Part shown: positions 37,152-49,000 of the stretch, piece by piece
Numbering within the stretch: the stretch's first letter is position 1
How the letters are laid out: every line of letters begins with the position of its first letter
Source: Vibrio pomeroyi
GTDB lineage: Bacteria > Pseudomonadota > Gammaproteobacteria > Enterobacterales > Vibrionaceae
Assembly: GCF_024347595.1 (NCBI RefSeq)
Contig: NZ_AP025506.1
Location: forward strand, 868,001-932,000
Length of the DNA stretch: 64,000 nt
Reading direction: 5' to 3'
Translations under genes and position numbers: made by a program
Notes under the pieces: model-generated
Seen by the model: only the letters and a program-made list of their open reading frames with translations
What the model was told of the DNA's origin: nothing
Databases searched by the model: none

Positions 37152-39251
37152 ATGAAATTCACCCTGCCTTTTGCGGACAAGCTACCGAAAATCCCTAACC
37201 GTGCCATGCCTGCGATTGGTGCGCCTGTTATGGTACTTGCAACGCTTGCTATGGTGGTGTTGCCCATTCCTGCGTTCTTGTTGGATATGTTCTTCACCTT
37301 CAACATTGCACTGTCTATGGTTGTGCTACTGGTCTCGGTATATACCCGCAGACCTTTGGATTTCGCCGCTTTCCCTACAGTCCTTCTGATTGCGACACTA
37401 CTTCGATTAGCCTTGAACGTTGCTTCTACGCGTGTGGTTTTACTGCATGGTCACGAAGGTGGCGACGCGGCTGGTAACGTGATTGAAGCCTTCGGTAACG
37501 TGGTTATCGGTGGTAACTACGCGGTTGGTTTAGTGGTGTTCTTGATCTTGATGATCATTAACTTCATGGTTGTTACCAAAGGTGCAGGCCGTATTTCGGA
37601 AGTAAGTGCACGTTTCACCTTGGATGCCTTACCGGGTAAGCAAATGGCAATCGATGCCGATTTGAACGCGGGTTTGATCGACCAAGATCAGGCGCGTCTA
37701 CGACGTTTTGAAGTAACCAAAGAAGCTGACTTCTACGGTTCGATGGACGGTGCTTCTAAGTTTGTAAAAGGCGATGCGATCGCCGGTATCCTTATCCTCT
37801 TCATCAATATCATTGGTGGCTTGAGCATTGGTATGGCTCAGTTTGACCTTGGCTTTGGTGAAGCAATCGAAATCTATACGCTACTGACTATCGGTGATGG
37901 TCTGGTTGCACAAATTCCATCGCTATTACTTTCTATCGCTGCCGCGATGATGGTAACGCGTCAAAACACCGATGAAGACATGGGGCAGCAGCTTGTCTTC
38001 CAAATGTTCGATAATCCAAAAGCTCTGATGATCACTGCCGCTATCCTTGGCATCATGGGTATTGTTCCGGGCATGCCGCACTTCTCATTCTTGAGCTTAG
38101 CTATAGTCGCGGGCGCGGGTGCGTATTACATCGATAAGAAACAGAAGAAGAAGGCTTTGGAGCCAAGCCTTCCGGCGGCAGTTGAAGCCAGCGGAGAAAC
38201 AGGTTCGCAGAAAGAGCTTTCTTGGGATGATGTTCAGCCCGTTGATATCATTGGCCTAGAAGTAGGTTACCGCTTGATTCCACTGGTAGACAGGGACCAA
38301 GGTGGTGAATTGCTAGAGCGCGTTAAAGGTGTGCGTAAGAAGTTGTCTCAAGATTTTGGTTTCTTGATTCCTGCCGTACATATTCGCGATAACCTAGAGT
38401 TGACACCAAACAGCTATCGAATCACCTTGATGGGGGTTGCGGTCGGTGAGGCTGAGATTAAGCCTGACATGGAGCTCGCGATTAACCCGGGCCAAGTATA
38501 TGGAATGATCGATGGTGAGCCGACGATTGACCCAGCATTTGGGTTAGAAGCGGTATGGATTCGTGAAGAGCAGCGTGAACACGCACAAGCTCTTGGCTAC
38601 ACGGTTGTGGATTCATCGACCGTACTGGCAACACACCTCAGCCAATTGCTCACCAACAACGCATCGCAGTTGATTGGTCACGAAGAAGTACAGAACCTGC
38701 TTGAGATGCTTAGCCGTTCAACACCTAAACTGGTGGAAGGCTTTGTACCGGATCAGTTACCACTGGGTGTGGTTGTGAAAGTTCTACAAAACCTGCTCAA
38801 TGAAGCCATTCCAATTCGTGATATTCGAACAATAGTCCAAACTTTGTCGGAGTACTCAGGTAAGAGTCAAGAACCTGACATACTAACCGCGGCTGTTCGT
38901 ATATCATTGAAACGACTAATTGTTCAGGAAATCAATGGTATAGAACCAGAATTGCCGGTTATAACCTTGATTCCTAAGCTGGAACAAATCTTGCATCAAA
39001 CCATGCAGGCATCCGGCGGAGAATCTGCTGGTATTGAACCTGGTTTAGCCGAACGTTTACAGACCTCCCTCAGCCATGCCACACAAGAGCAAGAGCTGAA
39101 AGGTGAGCCAGCGGTGTTACTGACCTCTGGTGTGTTGCGTTCTACTCTGGCTAAGTTCGTGAAGAACACGATCCCAAGCTTGAGAGTATTATCTTACCAA
39201 GAGATACCGGACGAAAAGCAGATACGCATAGTACAAGCTGTTGGTAATTAA
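37152..39251 (+). CDS. flhA: FlhA, export gate protein
   Basis: FlhA is the large export-gate subunit that receives chaperone-substrate complexes. 699 residues: about eight membrane helices in the first 320 residues (with the FHIPEP-family core LRLALNVASTRVVLLHGHEG and RFTLDALPGKQMAIDADLNA), then a cytoplasmic domain (VDIIGLEVGYRLIPLVD onward). It is the first gene of flhA-flhF-flhG-fliA and the following che genes are close behind. Confidence 0.97.
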   Translation: MKFTLPFADKLPKIPNRAMPAIGAPVMVLATLAMVVLPIPAFLLDMFFTFNIALSMVVLLVSVYTRRPLDFAAFPTVLLIATLLRLALNVASTRVVLLHGHEGGDAAGNVIEAFGNVVIGGNYAVGLVVFLILMIINFMVVTKGAGRISEVSARFTLDALPGKQMAIDADLNAGLIDQDQARLRRFEVTKEADFYGSMDGASKFVKGDAIAGILILFINIIGGLSIGMAQFDLGFGEAIEIYTLLTIGDGLVAQIPSLLLSIAAAMMVTRQNTDEDMGQQLVFQMFDNPKALMITAAILGIMGIVPGMPHFSFLSLAIVAGAGAYYIDKKQKKKALEPSLPAAVEASGETGSQKELSWDDVQPVDIIGLEVGYRLIPLVDRDQGGELLERVKGVRKKLSQDFGFLIPAVHIRDNLELTPNSYRITLMGVAVGEAEIKPDMELAINPGQVYGMIDGEPTIDPAFGLEAVWIREEQREHAQALGYTVVDSSTVLATHLSQLLTNNASQLIGHEEVQNLLEMLSRSTPKLVEGFVPDQLPLGVVVKVLQNLLNEAIPIRDIRTIVQTLSEYSGKSQEPDILTAAVRISLKRLIVQEINGIEPELPVITLIPKLEQILHQTMQASGGESAGIEPGLAERLQTSLSHATQEQELKGEPAVLLTSGVLRSTLAKFVKNTIPSLRVLSYQEIPDEKQIRIVQAVGN

Positions 39252-39278
39252 GCCGCCTAATTAGAACGGACGATCGAA

Positions 39279-40790
39279 TTGAAAATTAAACGATTTTTTG
39301 CAAAAGATATGCGAACTGCGCTGCTCCAAGTTAAAGAAGAACTTGGTTCGGAAGCGGTGATCATGTCTAACAAAAAGGTCGCAGGTGGCGTGGAAATTGT
39401 TGCCGCTATTGATGGCGAATCCAGCCCATCGACAGCGCCTCAGAGACTCAATAAACCTCAGCAGCCTGCACCAAGCCAATATACGCAGATGGCCGCTCCT
39501 GCAGCACCATCAGGGCGTCGTCAGCTAGACGATGACAAGGTTAGCCTTCAGTCGAATGCTGAAGGTGGTCGCTCAATGACTAAACGCTTTGCCAACATGC
39601 TTAAGCAGTACAGTCATGGTGCAGACGACGAGCCACAACATCGTGCTGAAAACGAAGATTCGTTGTCAGCCCTACTGAATCGCCAATCAGGCAACAGTCA
39701 CTTGTCGCAGAATAATCAGCAATCGAGCGGTAACCTCGATTCTGCATTTGCGCGTGAAACAGGTTTATCCAAACTGATTGCAGAAGACCGTCGAGTTGAG
39801 CGCCCTGCTCCTCGTCTGGATCCTACTCGCTATGATCGTGGTCGTGAGAATACTCAGTCCAAAGGTTCAGATACTGAAATGGAAACGATGCGCGAAGAGA
39901 TGACCTCGATTCGCCGTCTTTTGGAACATCAAGTGTCTGGATTAATGTGGCAAGAAGTTGAGCGTCGTGAACCCCTCAGAGCCATGCTTATCAAACGCCT
40001 TGAACGTATGGGCGTTTCGGCTGAGCTTGCGGATCAAATGGCTTGCTACATCCCGGAAGATACCAAACCAGCTCGAGCTTGGAAGGCGTTGTTAGCGCTT
40101 GTTGCTGACCAAATCTCTGTGACACAAAAAGATATTTTAAAACGCGGCGGTATTGTGGCTCTGCTTGGTCCAACCGGCGTAGGTAAAACAACGACGGTTG
40201 CAAAGCTCGCTGCACGTGCTGCCATGGAATATGGCGCCGACAATGTGGCACTAGTGACAACGGACACATATCGCATAGGTGCACATGAGCAGTTATCGAT
40301 TTATGGTCGAATTATGGGTTGTCCTGTAAGAGTTGCTAAAGATTCTAGTGAATTGGCCGATGTAATATACCAGTTACGTAATCGTCGCCTAATTCTGGTC
40401 GATACTGCAGGCATGGGACAACGAGATGTTCGCCTATCTGAGCAGTTAGACACACTGATGCAAGAGAGTGGTTCCGTTATTAATAGTTACCTTGTGTTGC
40501 CAGCAACCGCGCAGCGCAAAGTGCTACAAGAAACAATTGAACACTTTAGAAGAATCCCGTTGTCGGGGTGCATCATGACTAAGCTGGATGAATCCCTAAG
40601 TCTAGGTGAATTCATCAGTGTCGTAATACAAAATGCATTACCAGTTGCTTACATAGCAAATGGTCAACGAGTTCCTGAAGATATCGTTATAGCTCAGCCA
40701 AAGTACATGATTGCTAAGGCCAATGAGTTATTAGAAAAATCTACAGAGAATGAACCTCATTACTGGAACAGCGATTCTGAAGGGCTCTAG
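39279..40790 (+). CDS. flhF: FlhF, polar flagellum placement GTPase
   Basis: FlhF is an SRP-type GTPase that marks the pole where the flagellum forms. 503 residues: N-terminal B domain (KIKRFFAKDMRTALLQVKEE), a variable middle, N domain and the G domain with ALLGPTGVGKTTTVAKLAAR near residue 292 and the DTAGMGQRD G3 motif. The start codon is TTG at 39279; this is the only start giving the conserved KIKRFFAKD N-terminus. The usual antagonist, flhG, is next. Confidence 0.95.
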   Translation: MKIKRFFAKDMRTALLQVKEELGSEAVIMSNKKVAGGVEIVAAIDGESSPSTAPQRLNKPQQPAPSQYTQMAAPAAPSGRRQLDDDKVSLQSNAEGGRSMTKRFANMLKQYSHGADDEPQHRAENEDSLSALLNRQSGNSHLSQNNQQSSGNLDSAFARETGLSKLIAEDRRVERPAPRLDPTRYDRGRENTQSKGSDTEMETMREEMTSIRRLLEHQVSGLMWQEVERREPLRAMLIKRLERMGVSAELADQMACYIPEDTKPARAWKALLALVADQISVTQKDILKRGGIVALLGPTGVGKTTTVAKLAARAAMEYGADNVALVTTDTYRIGAHEQLSIYGRIMGCPVRVAKDSSELADVIYQLRNRRLILVDTAGMGQRDVRLSEQLDTLMQESGSVINSYLVLPATAQRKVLQETIEHFRRIPLSGCIMTKLDESLSLGEFISVVIQNALPVAYIANGQRVPEDIVIAQPKYMIAKANELLEKSTENEPHYWNSDSEGL

Positions 40791-40803
40791 GCGGCGGATA
40801 AAT

Positions 40804-41691
40804 ATGAACGAAAATATGATACATGATCAAGCTAGCGGCCTCCGTCGCTTAACCAAGCCTTCACTCACAAAAGTTATTGCTGTAACGGGTGGTAAAGGCG
40901 GCGTTGGTAAATCTAACGTGACCTTAGGCATGGCTATTTGTATGGCGCGCCAAGGTAAAAAAGTCATGGTACTGGATGCTGATTTAGGCCTTGCGAACGT
41001 CGACATCATGCTGGGAATTCGTTCTAAACGAAACCTTGGACATGTGTTGGCAGGTGAATGTGAACTTAAGGATGCGATTGTCGAAGGTCCGCACGGAATT
41101 AAAATTATTCCAGCGACATCGGGTACACAGAGCATGACTGAGCTTTCACATGCACAGCATGCGGGTTTGATTCGAGCGTTTGGTTCGCTTGAAGACGAGA
41201 TGGACATCTTGTTAGTTGATACCGCTGCGGGTATCTCGGACATGGTGATTAGCTTCTCAAGAGCAGCGCAAGATGTCGTGGTTGTGGTTTGTGATGAACC
41301 TACTTCAATCACTGATGCATATGCGCTGATTAAGCTTTTGAGCAGAGAACATCAGGTTCAGCGATTTAAAGTTGTTGCAAATATGGTCAGAAGCTACCGC
41401 GAAGGCCGAGAATTATTTGCAAAATTGACTTTGGTCACAGAGCGCTTCTTGAATGTGAGCCTCGAACTCGTAGCATGTATTCCTTTAGATGATAAAGTAC
41501 GTCAATCAGTCAAGAGACAGAAAATCGTAGTCGACGCGTTTCCTCGCTCTCCAGCTGCGTTGGCAATCAGCTCACTGGCTAATAAAGCATTGACCTGGCC
41601 AATACCAAAAACACCAAGTGGACACTTGGAGTTCTTTGTTGAAAGGCTGCTGAACCGTACTGAATTTGTAGAGGAACCATTTGGTGAATAA
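40804..41691 (+). CDS. flhG: FlhG, MinD-like regulator of flagellar number
   Basis: FlhG (FleN) keeps the flagellum number at one by restraining FlhF and FlrA. The 295 residues have the N-terminal activation motif DQASGLRRL, which is known to stimulate FlhF GTPase, then the deviant Walker A GGKGGVGKSN and DADLGLANVDIMLG. ATG 40804 is used; a longer frame from 40750 overlaps flhF and lacks support. The 3' end overlaps fliA by eight bases. Confidence 0.95.
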   Translation: MNENMIHDQASGLRRLTKPSLTKVIAVTGGKGGVGKSNVTLGMAICMARQGKKVMVLDADLGLANVDIMLGIRSKRNLGHVLAGECELKDAIVEGPHGIKIIPATSGTQSMTELSHAQHAGLIRAFGSLEDEMDILLVDTAAGISDMVISFSRAAQDVVVVVCDEPTSITDAYALIKLLSREHQVQRFKVVANMVRSYREGRELFAKLTLVTERFLNVSLELVACIPLDDKVRQSVKRQKIVVDAFPRSPAALAISSLANKALTWPIPKTPSGHLEFFVERLLNRTEFVEEPFGE

Positions 41692-42418
41692 AGCGCTTAC
41701 CTACGACCAACACGCTAATCACAATAGCCAACAGGCTTTTTTTGAGAAGTACTCTGTGTTGGTTAAACGTATCGCTCATCACTTGTTGGGGCGATTACCG
41801 CCTAATGTATTGGTTGATGACTTGATTCAAGCTGGCATGATCGGCTTGATTGAAGCGCAACAAAACTATGATGGTACCAAAGGCGCAAGCTTTGAGACGT
41901 ATGCCGGTATTCGAATCCGTGGTGCAATGTTGGATGACATTCGCCGTGGGGATTGGGTGCCGAGATCGGTTCATAAAAACAATCGAGAAATCAGCAGTGC
42001 AATTGCGGAATTAGAGAGCACTCTCAACCGCGACCCAAGCGATGCCGAAGTGGCAAAGCACATGGGACTTAGTTTAGAGCAGTATCATAGTGCTTTAACT
42101 GATATTAATTGCTCAAGACTGGTCGGGATCGAAGATTTAGGCGTCTCAGATGATGTAATATCTCCGAATGAAGACTCTCAAGATAACGCGCCTTTTCAAG
42201 GGGTTGCTGATGAGTCATTCCGTCAAGCTCTGATCGATTCGATAAAACAGCTTCCGGAAAGGGAAGGCTTAGTGCTTTCTCTTTATTACGACGAAGAACT
42301 CAATTTAAAAGAGATTGGGGAAGTATTAGGTGTCAGCGAATCTCGTGTCAGCCAAATATTGAGCCAATCTATGCAGCGTTTACGCACTAAGTTAAGTGCT
42401 TGGACACAGAACGACTAA
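41684..42418 (+). CDS. fliA: FliA, sigma-28 flagellar sigma factor
   Basis: FliA reads the late promoters, here those of the second and third flagellin genes. The 244-residue protein has sigma regions 2 ([40 protein letters not shown]), 3 and 4 ([40 protein letters not shown]). GTG 41684 is preferred, nine bases after GAGG, giving [12 protein letters not shown] 41681 is an alternative one codon upstream. It overlaps the flhG end. Confidence 0.94.
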   Translation: MNKALTYDQHANHNSQQAFFEKYSVLVKRIAHHLLGRLPPNVLVDDLIQAGMIGLIEAQQNYDGTKGASFETYAGIRIRGAMLDDIRRGDWVPRSVHKNNREISSAIAELESTLNRDPSDAEVAKHMGLSLEQYHSALTDINCSRLVGIEDLGVSDDVISPNEDSQDNAPFQGVADESFRQALIDSIKQLPEREGLVLSLYYDEELNLKEIGEVLGVSESRVSQILSQSMQRLRTKLSAWTQND

Positions 42419-42449
42419 CAACACTGATTTTTATTCAGTGGAGGCTAAT

Positions 42450-42830
42450 TTGAACAAAAACATGAAAATTCTCATTGTTGATGATTTTTCAACGATGCGC
42501 CGAATTGTTAAAAACCTACTTCGCGACCTAGGTTTCAACAACACACAAGAAGCAGACGATGGCTTGACCGCGTTACCTATGCTGAAAAAAGGCGAATTTG
42601 ATTTCGTGGTAACTGACTGGAACATGCCGGGCATGCAAGGTATCGACCTGCTAAAACACATTCGTGCAGACGCTGAACTGAAGCACCTTCCAGTGCTAAT
42701 GATCACAGCAGAAGCGAAGCGTGAGCAGATCATCGAAGCTGCGCAAGCGGGTGTTAATGGTTACATTGTGAAGCCTTTCACTGCCGCAACTCTTAAAGAG
42801 AAACTAGATAAGATTTTTGAGCGCTTATAA
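42450..42830 (+). CDS. cheY: CheY, chemotaxis response regulator
   Basis: Single-domain receiver that binds FliM when phosphorylated. Acidic pocket DD and phospho-acceptor Asp56 in [15 protein letters not shown], with [16 protein letters not shown] (Thr) and VKPF (Lys). Highly like V. cholerae CheY3, the one that acts on the motor. The start is arguable: TTG 42450 has GGAGG five bases upstream and yields 126 residues; GTG 42438 and ATG 42462 are alternatives. Confidence 0.94.
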   Translation: MNKNMKILIVDDFSTMRRIVKNLLRDLGFNNTQEADDGLTALPMLKKGEFDFVVTDWNMPGMQGIDLLKHIRADAELKHLPVLMITAEAKREQIIEAAQAGVNGYIVKPFTAATLKEKLDKIFERL

Positions 42831-42942
42831 GCATTAAAAATAACCTGTTTTAGGCGCTTCTAGAGAGACATTAACTTTTTAGTTTCCCGTTTCTCTCAAA
42901 CGTTGAAGCGTCACAAATATGCGGAGTAAGGCCGAACTCAGG

Positions 42943-43674
42943 ATGATTTCATTAGAACAAGCAAAAAAATTAGTAGAGCTGCTTGAAAACGATGAGCAGC
43001 AAGATGCTGATTCTCTTGTTAGAAGCATTTATGAAGACAACTTTAGTCTTCAAGACAATCCAATGCTTCAAGAAATAGGTAGTCTGACTCGCGACCTCCA
43101 TGACTCTTTGACACAATTCAACTTTGACGAGCGCATTAGCGTTATCGCAAATGATGAAATCCCTGATGCAAGGGATCGCCTTCAGTATGTCATTGATAAA
43201 ACGGAAGTGGCGGCAAATAAAACGATGGACGCTGTCGATCGCTGTATGCCAATCGCAGACAACCTACACGAGTGTTTACTTCAAGTAAGGCCTCAATGGA
43301 ATGAACTGATGCATGGCCGCATTGAGCTGGCACAATTTAAAGCTTTATGTCACCGCATTGATGGATTGCTTGTCCAAGTAGAGGGCGATAGTACCGAACT
43401 ACGTGGACAACTGACTGAAATCTTGATGGCTCAGGATTTCCAAGATTTAACTGGGCAGATTATTAGCAAAGTTATTACCTTGGTGAATGAGGTTGAAGGG
43501 CGCTTAGTCGAGATTCTCACCGTATTTGGTGCGAATCAGGTTGAGCCAACTCCAAAATCAGAGAAGAAAGCATCGATTGCTCCAGAAGGGCCAATCATGA
43601 ATCCAGAAGAGCGCGAAGACGCTGTTGCTTCTCAGGATGAAGTCGACGATTTGTTATCCAGTCTTGGATTTTAA
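42943..43674 (+). CDS. cheZ: CheZ, CheY-P phosphatase
   Basis: CheZ removes phosphate from CheY. 243 residues from ATG 42943 (MISLEQAKKLVELLEN). The catalytic segment is ILMAQDFQDLTGQIISKVIT (Gln and Asp in QDFQDLTGQ) and the C-terminal peptide EVDDLLSSLGF that binds CheY is present. An ATG at 42919 would add eight residues; neither start has an ideal ribosome site. Confidence 0.93.
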   Translation: MISLEQAKKLVELLENDEQQDADSLVRSIYEDNFSLQDNPMLQEIGSLTRDLHDSLTQFNFDERISVIANDEIPDARDRLQYVIDKTEVAANKTMDAVDRCMPIADNLHECLLQVRPQWNELMHGRIELAQFKALCHRIDGLLVQVEGDSTELRGQLTEILMAQDFQDLTGQIISKVITLVNEVEGRLVEILTVFGANQVEPTPKSEKKASIAPEGPIMNPEEREDAVASQDEVDDLLSSLGF

Positions 43675-43683
43675 AGGTAACGT

Positions 43684-45864
43684 ATGAGCTACGATTTAGA
43701 CGAAGATATTCTTCAGGACTTTTTAGTCGAAGCAGGAGAGATCCTTGAGCTTCTATCAGAGCAGCTGGTAGAACTTGAGAATAACCCTGACGACAAAGAC
43801 CTATTAAATGCTATTTTCCGTGGTTTCCATACAGTAAAAGGTGGTGCTGGTTTCCTAGCATTAACTGAGCTGGTGGATACTTGTCATGGTGCCGAGAATG
43901 TGTTCGACATTCTACGCAACGGCCAACGCAGCGTAACATCAGGCTTGATGGATACCATGCTGCAGGCTCTAGACACTGTTAATACACAGTTCCAAGCCGT
44001 GCAAGATCAGGAACCTTTAGTGCCAGCAGACCAATCTCTATTGGATGAGCTTCATCGTCTCTGCAAACCAGAGTCTGCTGATGAAGTTGCACCAGTAGAA
44101 GCACCAGCACCTATTATCCCTGAACCTATTGTTGCAGCGCCTGAGCCTGTTGTTGAAAGCGCAAGCATCAGCGCATCTTCTGTTGATGATATCTCTGAAG
44201 ATGAGTTTGAACGCCTACTTGATGAACTTCATGGTAAAGGTGGTTCACCAACATCGGCTTCTGCACCAACACCGCCGCCGGCTCCAGCTGCACCTCAGCC
44301 TGTCGCAGACAGCGGTGATATTACTGACGACGAATTTGAAAAGTTATTAGATGAATTGCACGGTGCGGGTAAGAGCCCGACAGCGGCAAGTTCAACGCCT
44401 CCACCACCGCCAGCACCTCCTGCAGCACCTGTTTCGGCGATGTCTGAAGGCGATGATCTGATGACGGACGAAGAGTTCGAGAAGTTACTAGACCAACTGC
44501 ATGGTTCAGGTAACGGGCCTTCGATTGAAGAGCTTGATGCAGCGACTAAGCCTGCAGAAGTTAAACCTACGCCAGTTGCACCACAAGCTGCGCCTAAGCC
44601 TGCTGCCCCGGTTGCGGTTAAAGCAGAACCGAAGCCTAGCGCTCCAGCAAAAGCTGAAGTGAAAGCGCCAGCGAAGAAGCAACAAGCTGAAGCAACTGTT
44701 CGTGTCGATACATCAACACTCGATACCATTATGAACATGGTTGGCGAATTGGTATTGGTTCGTAACCGACTCGTTAGCCTTGGCTTAAACAGTAACGACG
44801 AAGAAATGTCGAAAGCTGTCTCTAACTTAGATGTTGTTACTGCAGACCTACAAGGTGCGGTAATGAAGACTCGTATGCAACCGATCAAGAAAGTATTTGG
44901 TCGTTTCCCTCGAGTTGTCCGCGACCTTGCACGTAGCCTGAAAAAAGACATCGTTCTTGAGATGCGTGGTGAAGAAACGGATCTAGACAAAAACTTAGTA
45001 GAAGCACTTGCTGATCCACTGATTCACTTGGTGAGAAACTCAGTTGACCACGGTATTGAAATGCCGGAAGACCGAGTGATGGCGGGTAAATCAAGAACCG
45101 GTAAAGTGATTCTGTCTGCCTCTCAAGAGGGTGATCACATTGAGCTGGCTATCGTTGATGACGGTGGTGGTATGGACCCTGATAAGCTTCGCGCTATCGC
45201 AGTTAAACGTGGTCTGATGGACGAAGACGCTGCGTCTCGCTTATCAAACAAAGAATGTTTCAACCTAATCTTTGCTCCTGGCTTCTCAAGTAAAGAGCAG
45301 ATCTCTGATATCTCTGGTCGTGGTGTAGGTATGGACGTTGTGAAAACAGCGATCAACACACTGAATGGCTCAATTGATATCGATTCAGAGATGGGACAGG
45401 GCACCAAGATCACGATCAAGGTGCCACTGACACTGGCGATTCTACCTACCTTGATGGTCGGTGTGGCAGGCCACCCATTCGCATTGCCATTGGCATCTGT
45501 AAATGAGATCTTCCACCTAGATTTAAGCCGCACTAACGTGGTTGATGGTCAACTGACCATCATCGTTCGTGACAAGTCTATTCCGTTGTTCTACTTGCAA
45601 AACTGGCTTGCGCCTAAAGCGGGTATCGTTGAACTGCGCAAAGGACACGGCCATGTTGTTATCGTACAACTGGGCAGTCAACGTGTTGGTTTTGTTGTCG
45701 ATACACTTATCGGTCAAGAAGAAGTAGTCATCAAGCCACTTGATAAACTACTGCAAGGCACGCCAGGAATGGCAGGCGCGACAATCACAAGTGACGGACA
45801 CATTGCATTGATTCTAGATGTGCCGGACTTGTTGAAGCAGTACGCAGCTGCGTCAAGAATTTAA
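43684..45864 (+). CDS. cheA: CheA, chemotaxis histidine kinase
   Basis: The kinase at the centre of the chemosensory array. 726 residues: P1 Hpt domain with His49 ([13 protein letters not shown]); a long Pro/Ala-rich linker (about 120-335) with three copies of an EFE(R/K)LLD(E/Q)LHG motif near residues 173, 216 and 263; P3 dimerisation ([20 protein letters not shown]); P4 ATPase ([36 protein letters not shown]); P5 CheW-like end. No P2-type domain is apparent in the linker. In Vibrio this region is where ParP binds. Confidence 0.96.
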   Translation: MSYDLDEDILQDFLVEAGEILELLSEQLVELENNPDDKDLLNAIFRGFHTVKGGAGFLALTELVDTCHGAENVFDILRNGQRSVTSGLMDTMLQALDTVNTQFQAVQDQEPLVPADQSLLDELHRLCKPESADEVAPVEAPAPIIPEPIVAAPEPVVESASISASSVDDISEDEFERLLDELHGKGGSPTSASAPTPPPAPAAPQPVADSGDITDDEFEKLLDELHGAGKSPTAASSTPPPPPAPPAAPVSAMSEGDDLMTDEEFEKLLDQLHGSGNGPSIEELDAATKPAEVKPTPVAPQAAPKPAAPVAVKAEPKPSAPAKAEVKAPAKKQQAEATVRVDTSTLDTIMNMVGELVLVRNRLVSLGLNSNDEEMSKAVSNLDVVTADLQGAVMKTRMQPIKKVFGRFPRVVRDLARSLKKDIVLEMRGEETDLDKNLVEALADPLIHLVRNSVDHGIEMPEDRVMAGKSRTGKVILSASQEGDHIELAIVDDGGGMDPDKLRAIAVKRGLMDEDAASRLSNKECFNLIFAPGFSSKEQISDISGRGVGMDVVKTAINTLNGSIDIDSEMGQGTKITIKVPLTLAILPTLMVGVAGHPFALPLASVNEIFHLDLSRTNVVDGQLTIIVRDKSIPLFYLQNWLAPKAGIVELRKGHGHVVIVQLGSQRVGFVVDTLIGQEEVVIKPLDKLLQGTPGMAGATITSDGHIALILDVPDLLKQYAAASRI

Positions 45865-45877
45865 TTTAAGGATAAAT

Positions 45878-47008
45878 ATGGCGATTAAAGTATTAGTCGT
45901 TGATGATTCGAGCTTTTTTCGTCGTCGCGTTAGCGAGATAATCAACTCAGAGGCTCGCCTAGAAGTCATCGATGTAGCAGTAAACGGCAAAGAAGCGGTC
46001 GAGAAAGCAAAGAAGCTAAGACCTGACGTGATTACGATGGACATCGAAATGCCTGTCATGGACGGCATCACAGCCGTTCGTGAAATTATGGCTGCGTCTC
46101 CAACGCCTATTTTGATGTTTTCATCGTTAACGCATGACGGTGCGAAAGCAACGTTAGATGCGTTAGATGCCGGTGCTCTAGATTTCTTACCTAAGAAGTT
46201 TGAAGACATCGCTCGTAACCGTGATGACGCAGTCGCATTGCTTCAACAGCGTGTAATTCAGATTGCCGCTAAGCGTGCATTCATGCGTCGTACACCTGTT
46301 GCACCGCGAGCTACTGCAACGACTTCAACATCAGCGCCATTACGCCAACCGATGTCAGCAGCGACTTCGGCTGCTGCTTCATCTGCGAAGCCTGCAGTTG
46401 CATCAGCAGCCAAGTTTAGAGCTTCGGGTAAAAAGTATCAGTTAACCGCGATTGGCACGTCGACTGGCGGTCCGGTTGCACTACAGAAGATTTTGACCCG
46501 CATCCCTGCCAACTATCCACATCCGATTGTGTTAGTTCAGCATATGCCTGCAACCTTCACTGCTGCTTTTGCGAGCCGATTGAATACCTTGTGTAAGATT
46601 GAAGTGCGTGAAGCTCAAGATGGTGACGTGTTGAAACCTGGTGTGGCTTATCTTGCGCCGGGTGGCAAACAGATGATGGTTGATGGCCGCCCTGGCTCTG
46701 CTCGCTTAAGAATTATCGATGGCGGCGATCGCATGAATTACAAACCATGCGTGGATGTGACTTTCGGCTCTGCTGCGAAGATCTACGGCGACAAAGTCTT
46801 GTCTATGATCCTGACTGGTATGGGCGCAGATGGTCGAGAAGGTTCGCGTATGTTGAAGACTGCGGGCTCGACAATTTGGGCACAAGACGAAGATAGCTGT
46901 GTTGTATATGGTATGCCTCAAGCTGTAGCAAAAGCTGGCATTTCTACTGAAGACCTACCTCTAGACCGCATTGCGGAAAGGATCTTGGTTGAAGTTGGGT
47001 TAGCTTAG
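45878..47008 (+). CDS. cheB: CheB, receptor methylesterase/deamidase
   Basis: Two-domain CheB of 376 residues: an N-terminal receiver (Asp55 in [13 protein letters not shown]) and a C-terminal methylesterase with catalytic Ser in [10 protein letters not shown], His in LVQHMPATF and Asp in [14 protein letters not shown]. The linker (about 140-185) is Ala/Ser/Thr-rich. AAGGAT precedes ATG. The partner methyltransferase cheR is not in this window. Confidence 0.96.
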   Translation: MAIKVLVVDDSSFFRRRVSEIINSEARLEVIDVAVNGKEAVEKAKKLRPDVITMDIEMPVMDGITAVREIMAASPTPILMFSSLTHDGAKATLDALDAGALDFLPKKFEDIARNRDDAVALLQQRVIQIAAKRAFMRRTPVAPRATATTSTSAPLRQPMSAATSAAASSAKPAVASAAKFRASGKKYQLTAIGTSTGGPVALQKILTRIPANYPHPIVLVQHMPATFTAAFASRLNTLCKIEVREAQDGDVLKPGVAYLAPGGKQMMVDGRPGSARLRIIDGGDRMNYKPCVDVTFGSAAKIYGDKVLSMILTGMGADGREGSRMLKTAGSTIWAQDEDSCVVYGMPQAVAKAGISTEDLPLDRIAERILVEVGLA

Positions 47009-47018
47009 GTAAATCGAG

Positions 47019-47787
47019 ATGATTGTTTGGAGTGTTGCAAACCAAAAAGGTGGTGTTGGTAAAACAACCACGACAGTGACCTTGGCAGGCTTGCTTGCCT
47101 TAAAAGGGCATCGTGTTCTGTTGGTTGATACTGACCCACATGCATCACTGACCACCTATCTGGGTTACGACTCAGATACGGTGGAGTCGAGCCTGTTTGA
47201 TCTGTTCCAGTTGCGTGAGTTTTCTGCGCAGACAGTAAGACCACTGACGTTGCAAACCGACGTTGAAGGCATCGATATCATTCCTGCACACATGTCATTG
47301 GCAACACTTGATCGTGTGATGGGAAATCGAAGCGGCATGGGATTAATCTTGAAGCGTGCTTTAGCGGCGTTGAAAGATGATTACGACTACGTGCTGATCG
47401 ACTGTCCGCCAATTCTTGGTGTGATGATGGTGAACGCATTGGCGGCGAGTGATCGTATTTTGATTCCGGTACAGACTGAGTTTCTGGCAATGAAAGGCTT
47501 GGAGCGCATGATTCGCACTCTAACCATCATGCAGAAGTCTCGGAAAACACCGTTTAAGGTGACGATTGTCCCGACCATGTACGACAAGCGAACCAAGGCT
47601 TCACTGCAAACATTAACGCAGCTTAAAGAGGATTATCCGAACCAAGTTTGGACGTCTGCTGTGCCGATTGATACCAAGTTTAGAGACGCAAGCCTAAAGC
47701 GCTTGCCAGCATCTCATTTTGCATCGGGTAGTCGTGGTGTATTTGCTTACAAACAACTGCTTATTTATCTCGAAAGGTTGGCGATAA

Positions 47788-47801
<14 letters not shown>
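47019..47801 (+). CDS. parC: ParC, ParA-like ATPase for polar chemotaxis arrays
   Basis: A ParA-family ATPase of 260 residues with the deviant Walker A QKGGVGKTTTTV, DTDPHASLTTYLGYD (Walker A'-like region) and VLIDCPPILGVMMVNALAAS. In Vibrio the gene at this position in the che cluster is ParC, which together with HubP and ParP places chemotaxis arrays at the cell pole. The 3' end overlaps parP by 14 bases, so the two proteins are made together. Confidence 0.9.
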
Positions 47802-48930
<1,129 letters not shown>

Positions 48931-49000
48931 TACTACGATTGGTACAACAAAAGCATCAAGTTAATAATAGTGGTCGGTAACGACGGCAAGAGGATTATCT

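Noticed and set aside
40750..40803. Upstream extension of FlhG
   Set aside because: It overlaps the end of flhF out of frame and has no similarity to the family N-terminus.
44295..44990. 231-codon minus-strand frame opposite cheA
   Set aside because: It is the complement of the Pro/Ala-rich CheA linker and catalytic core; its composition is explained by that.
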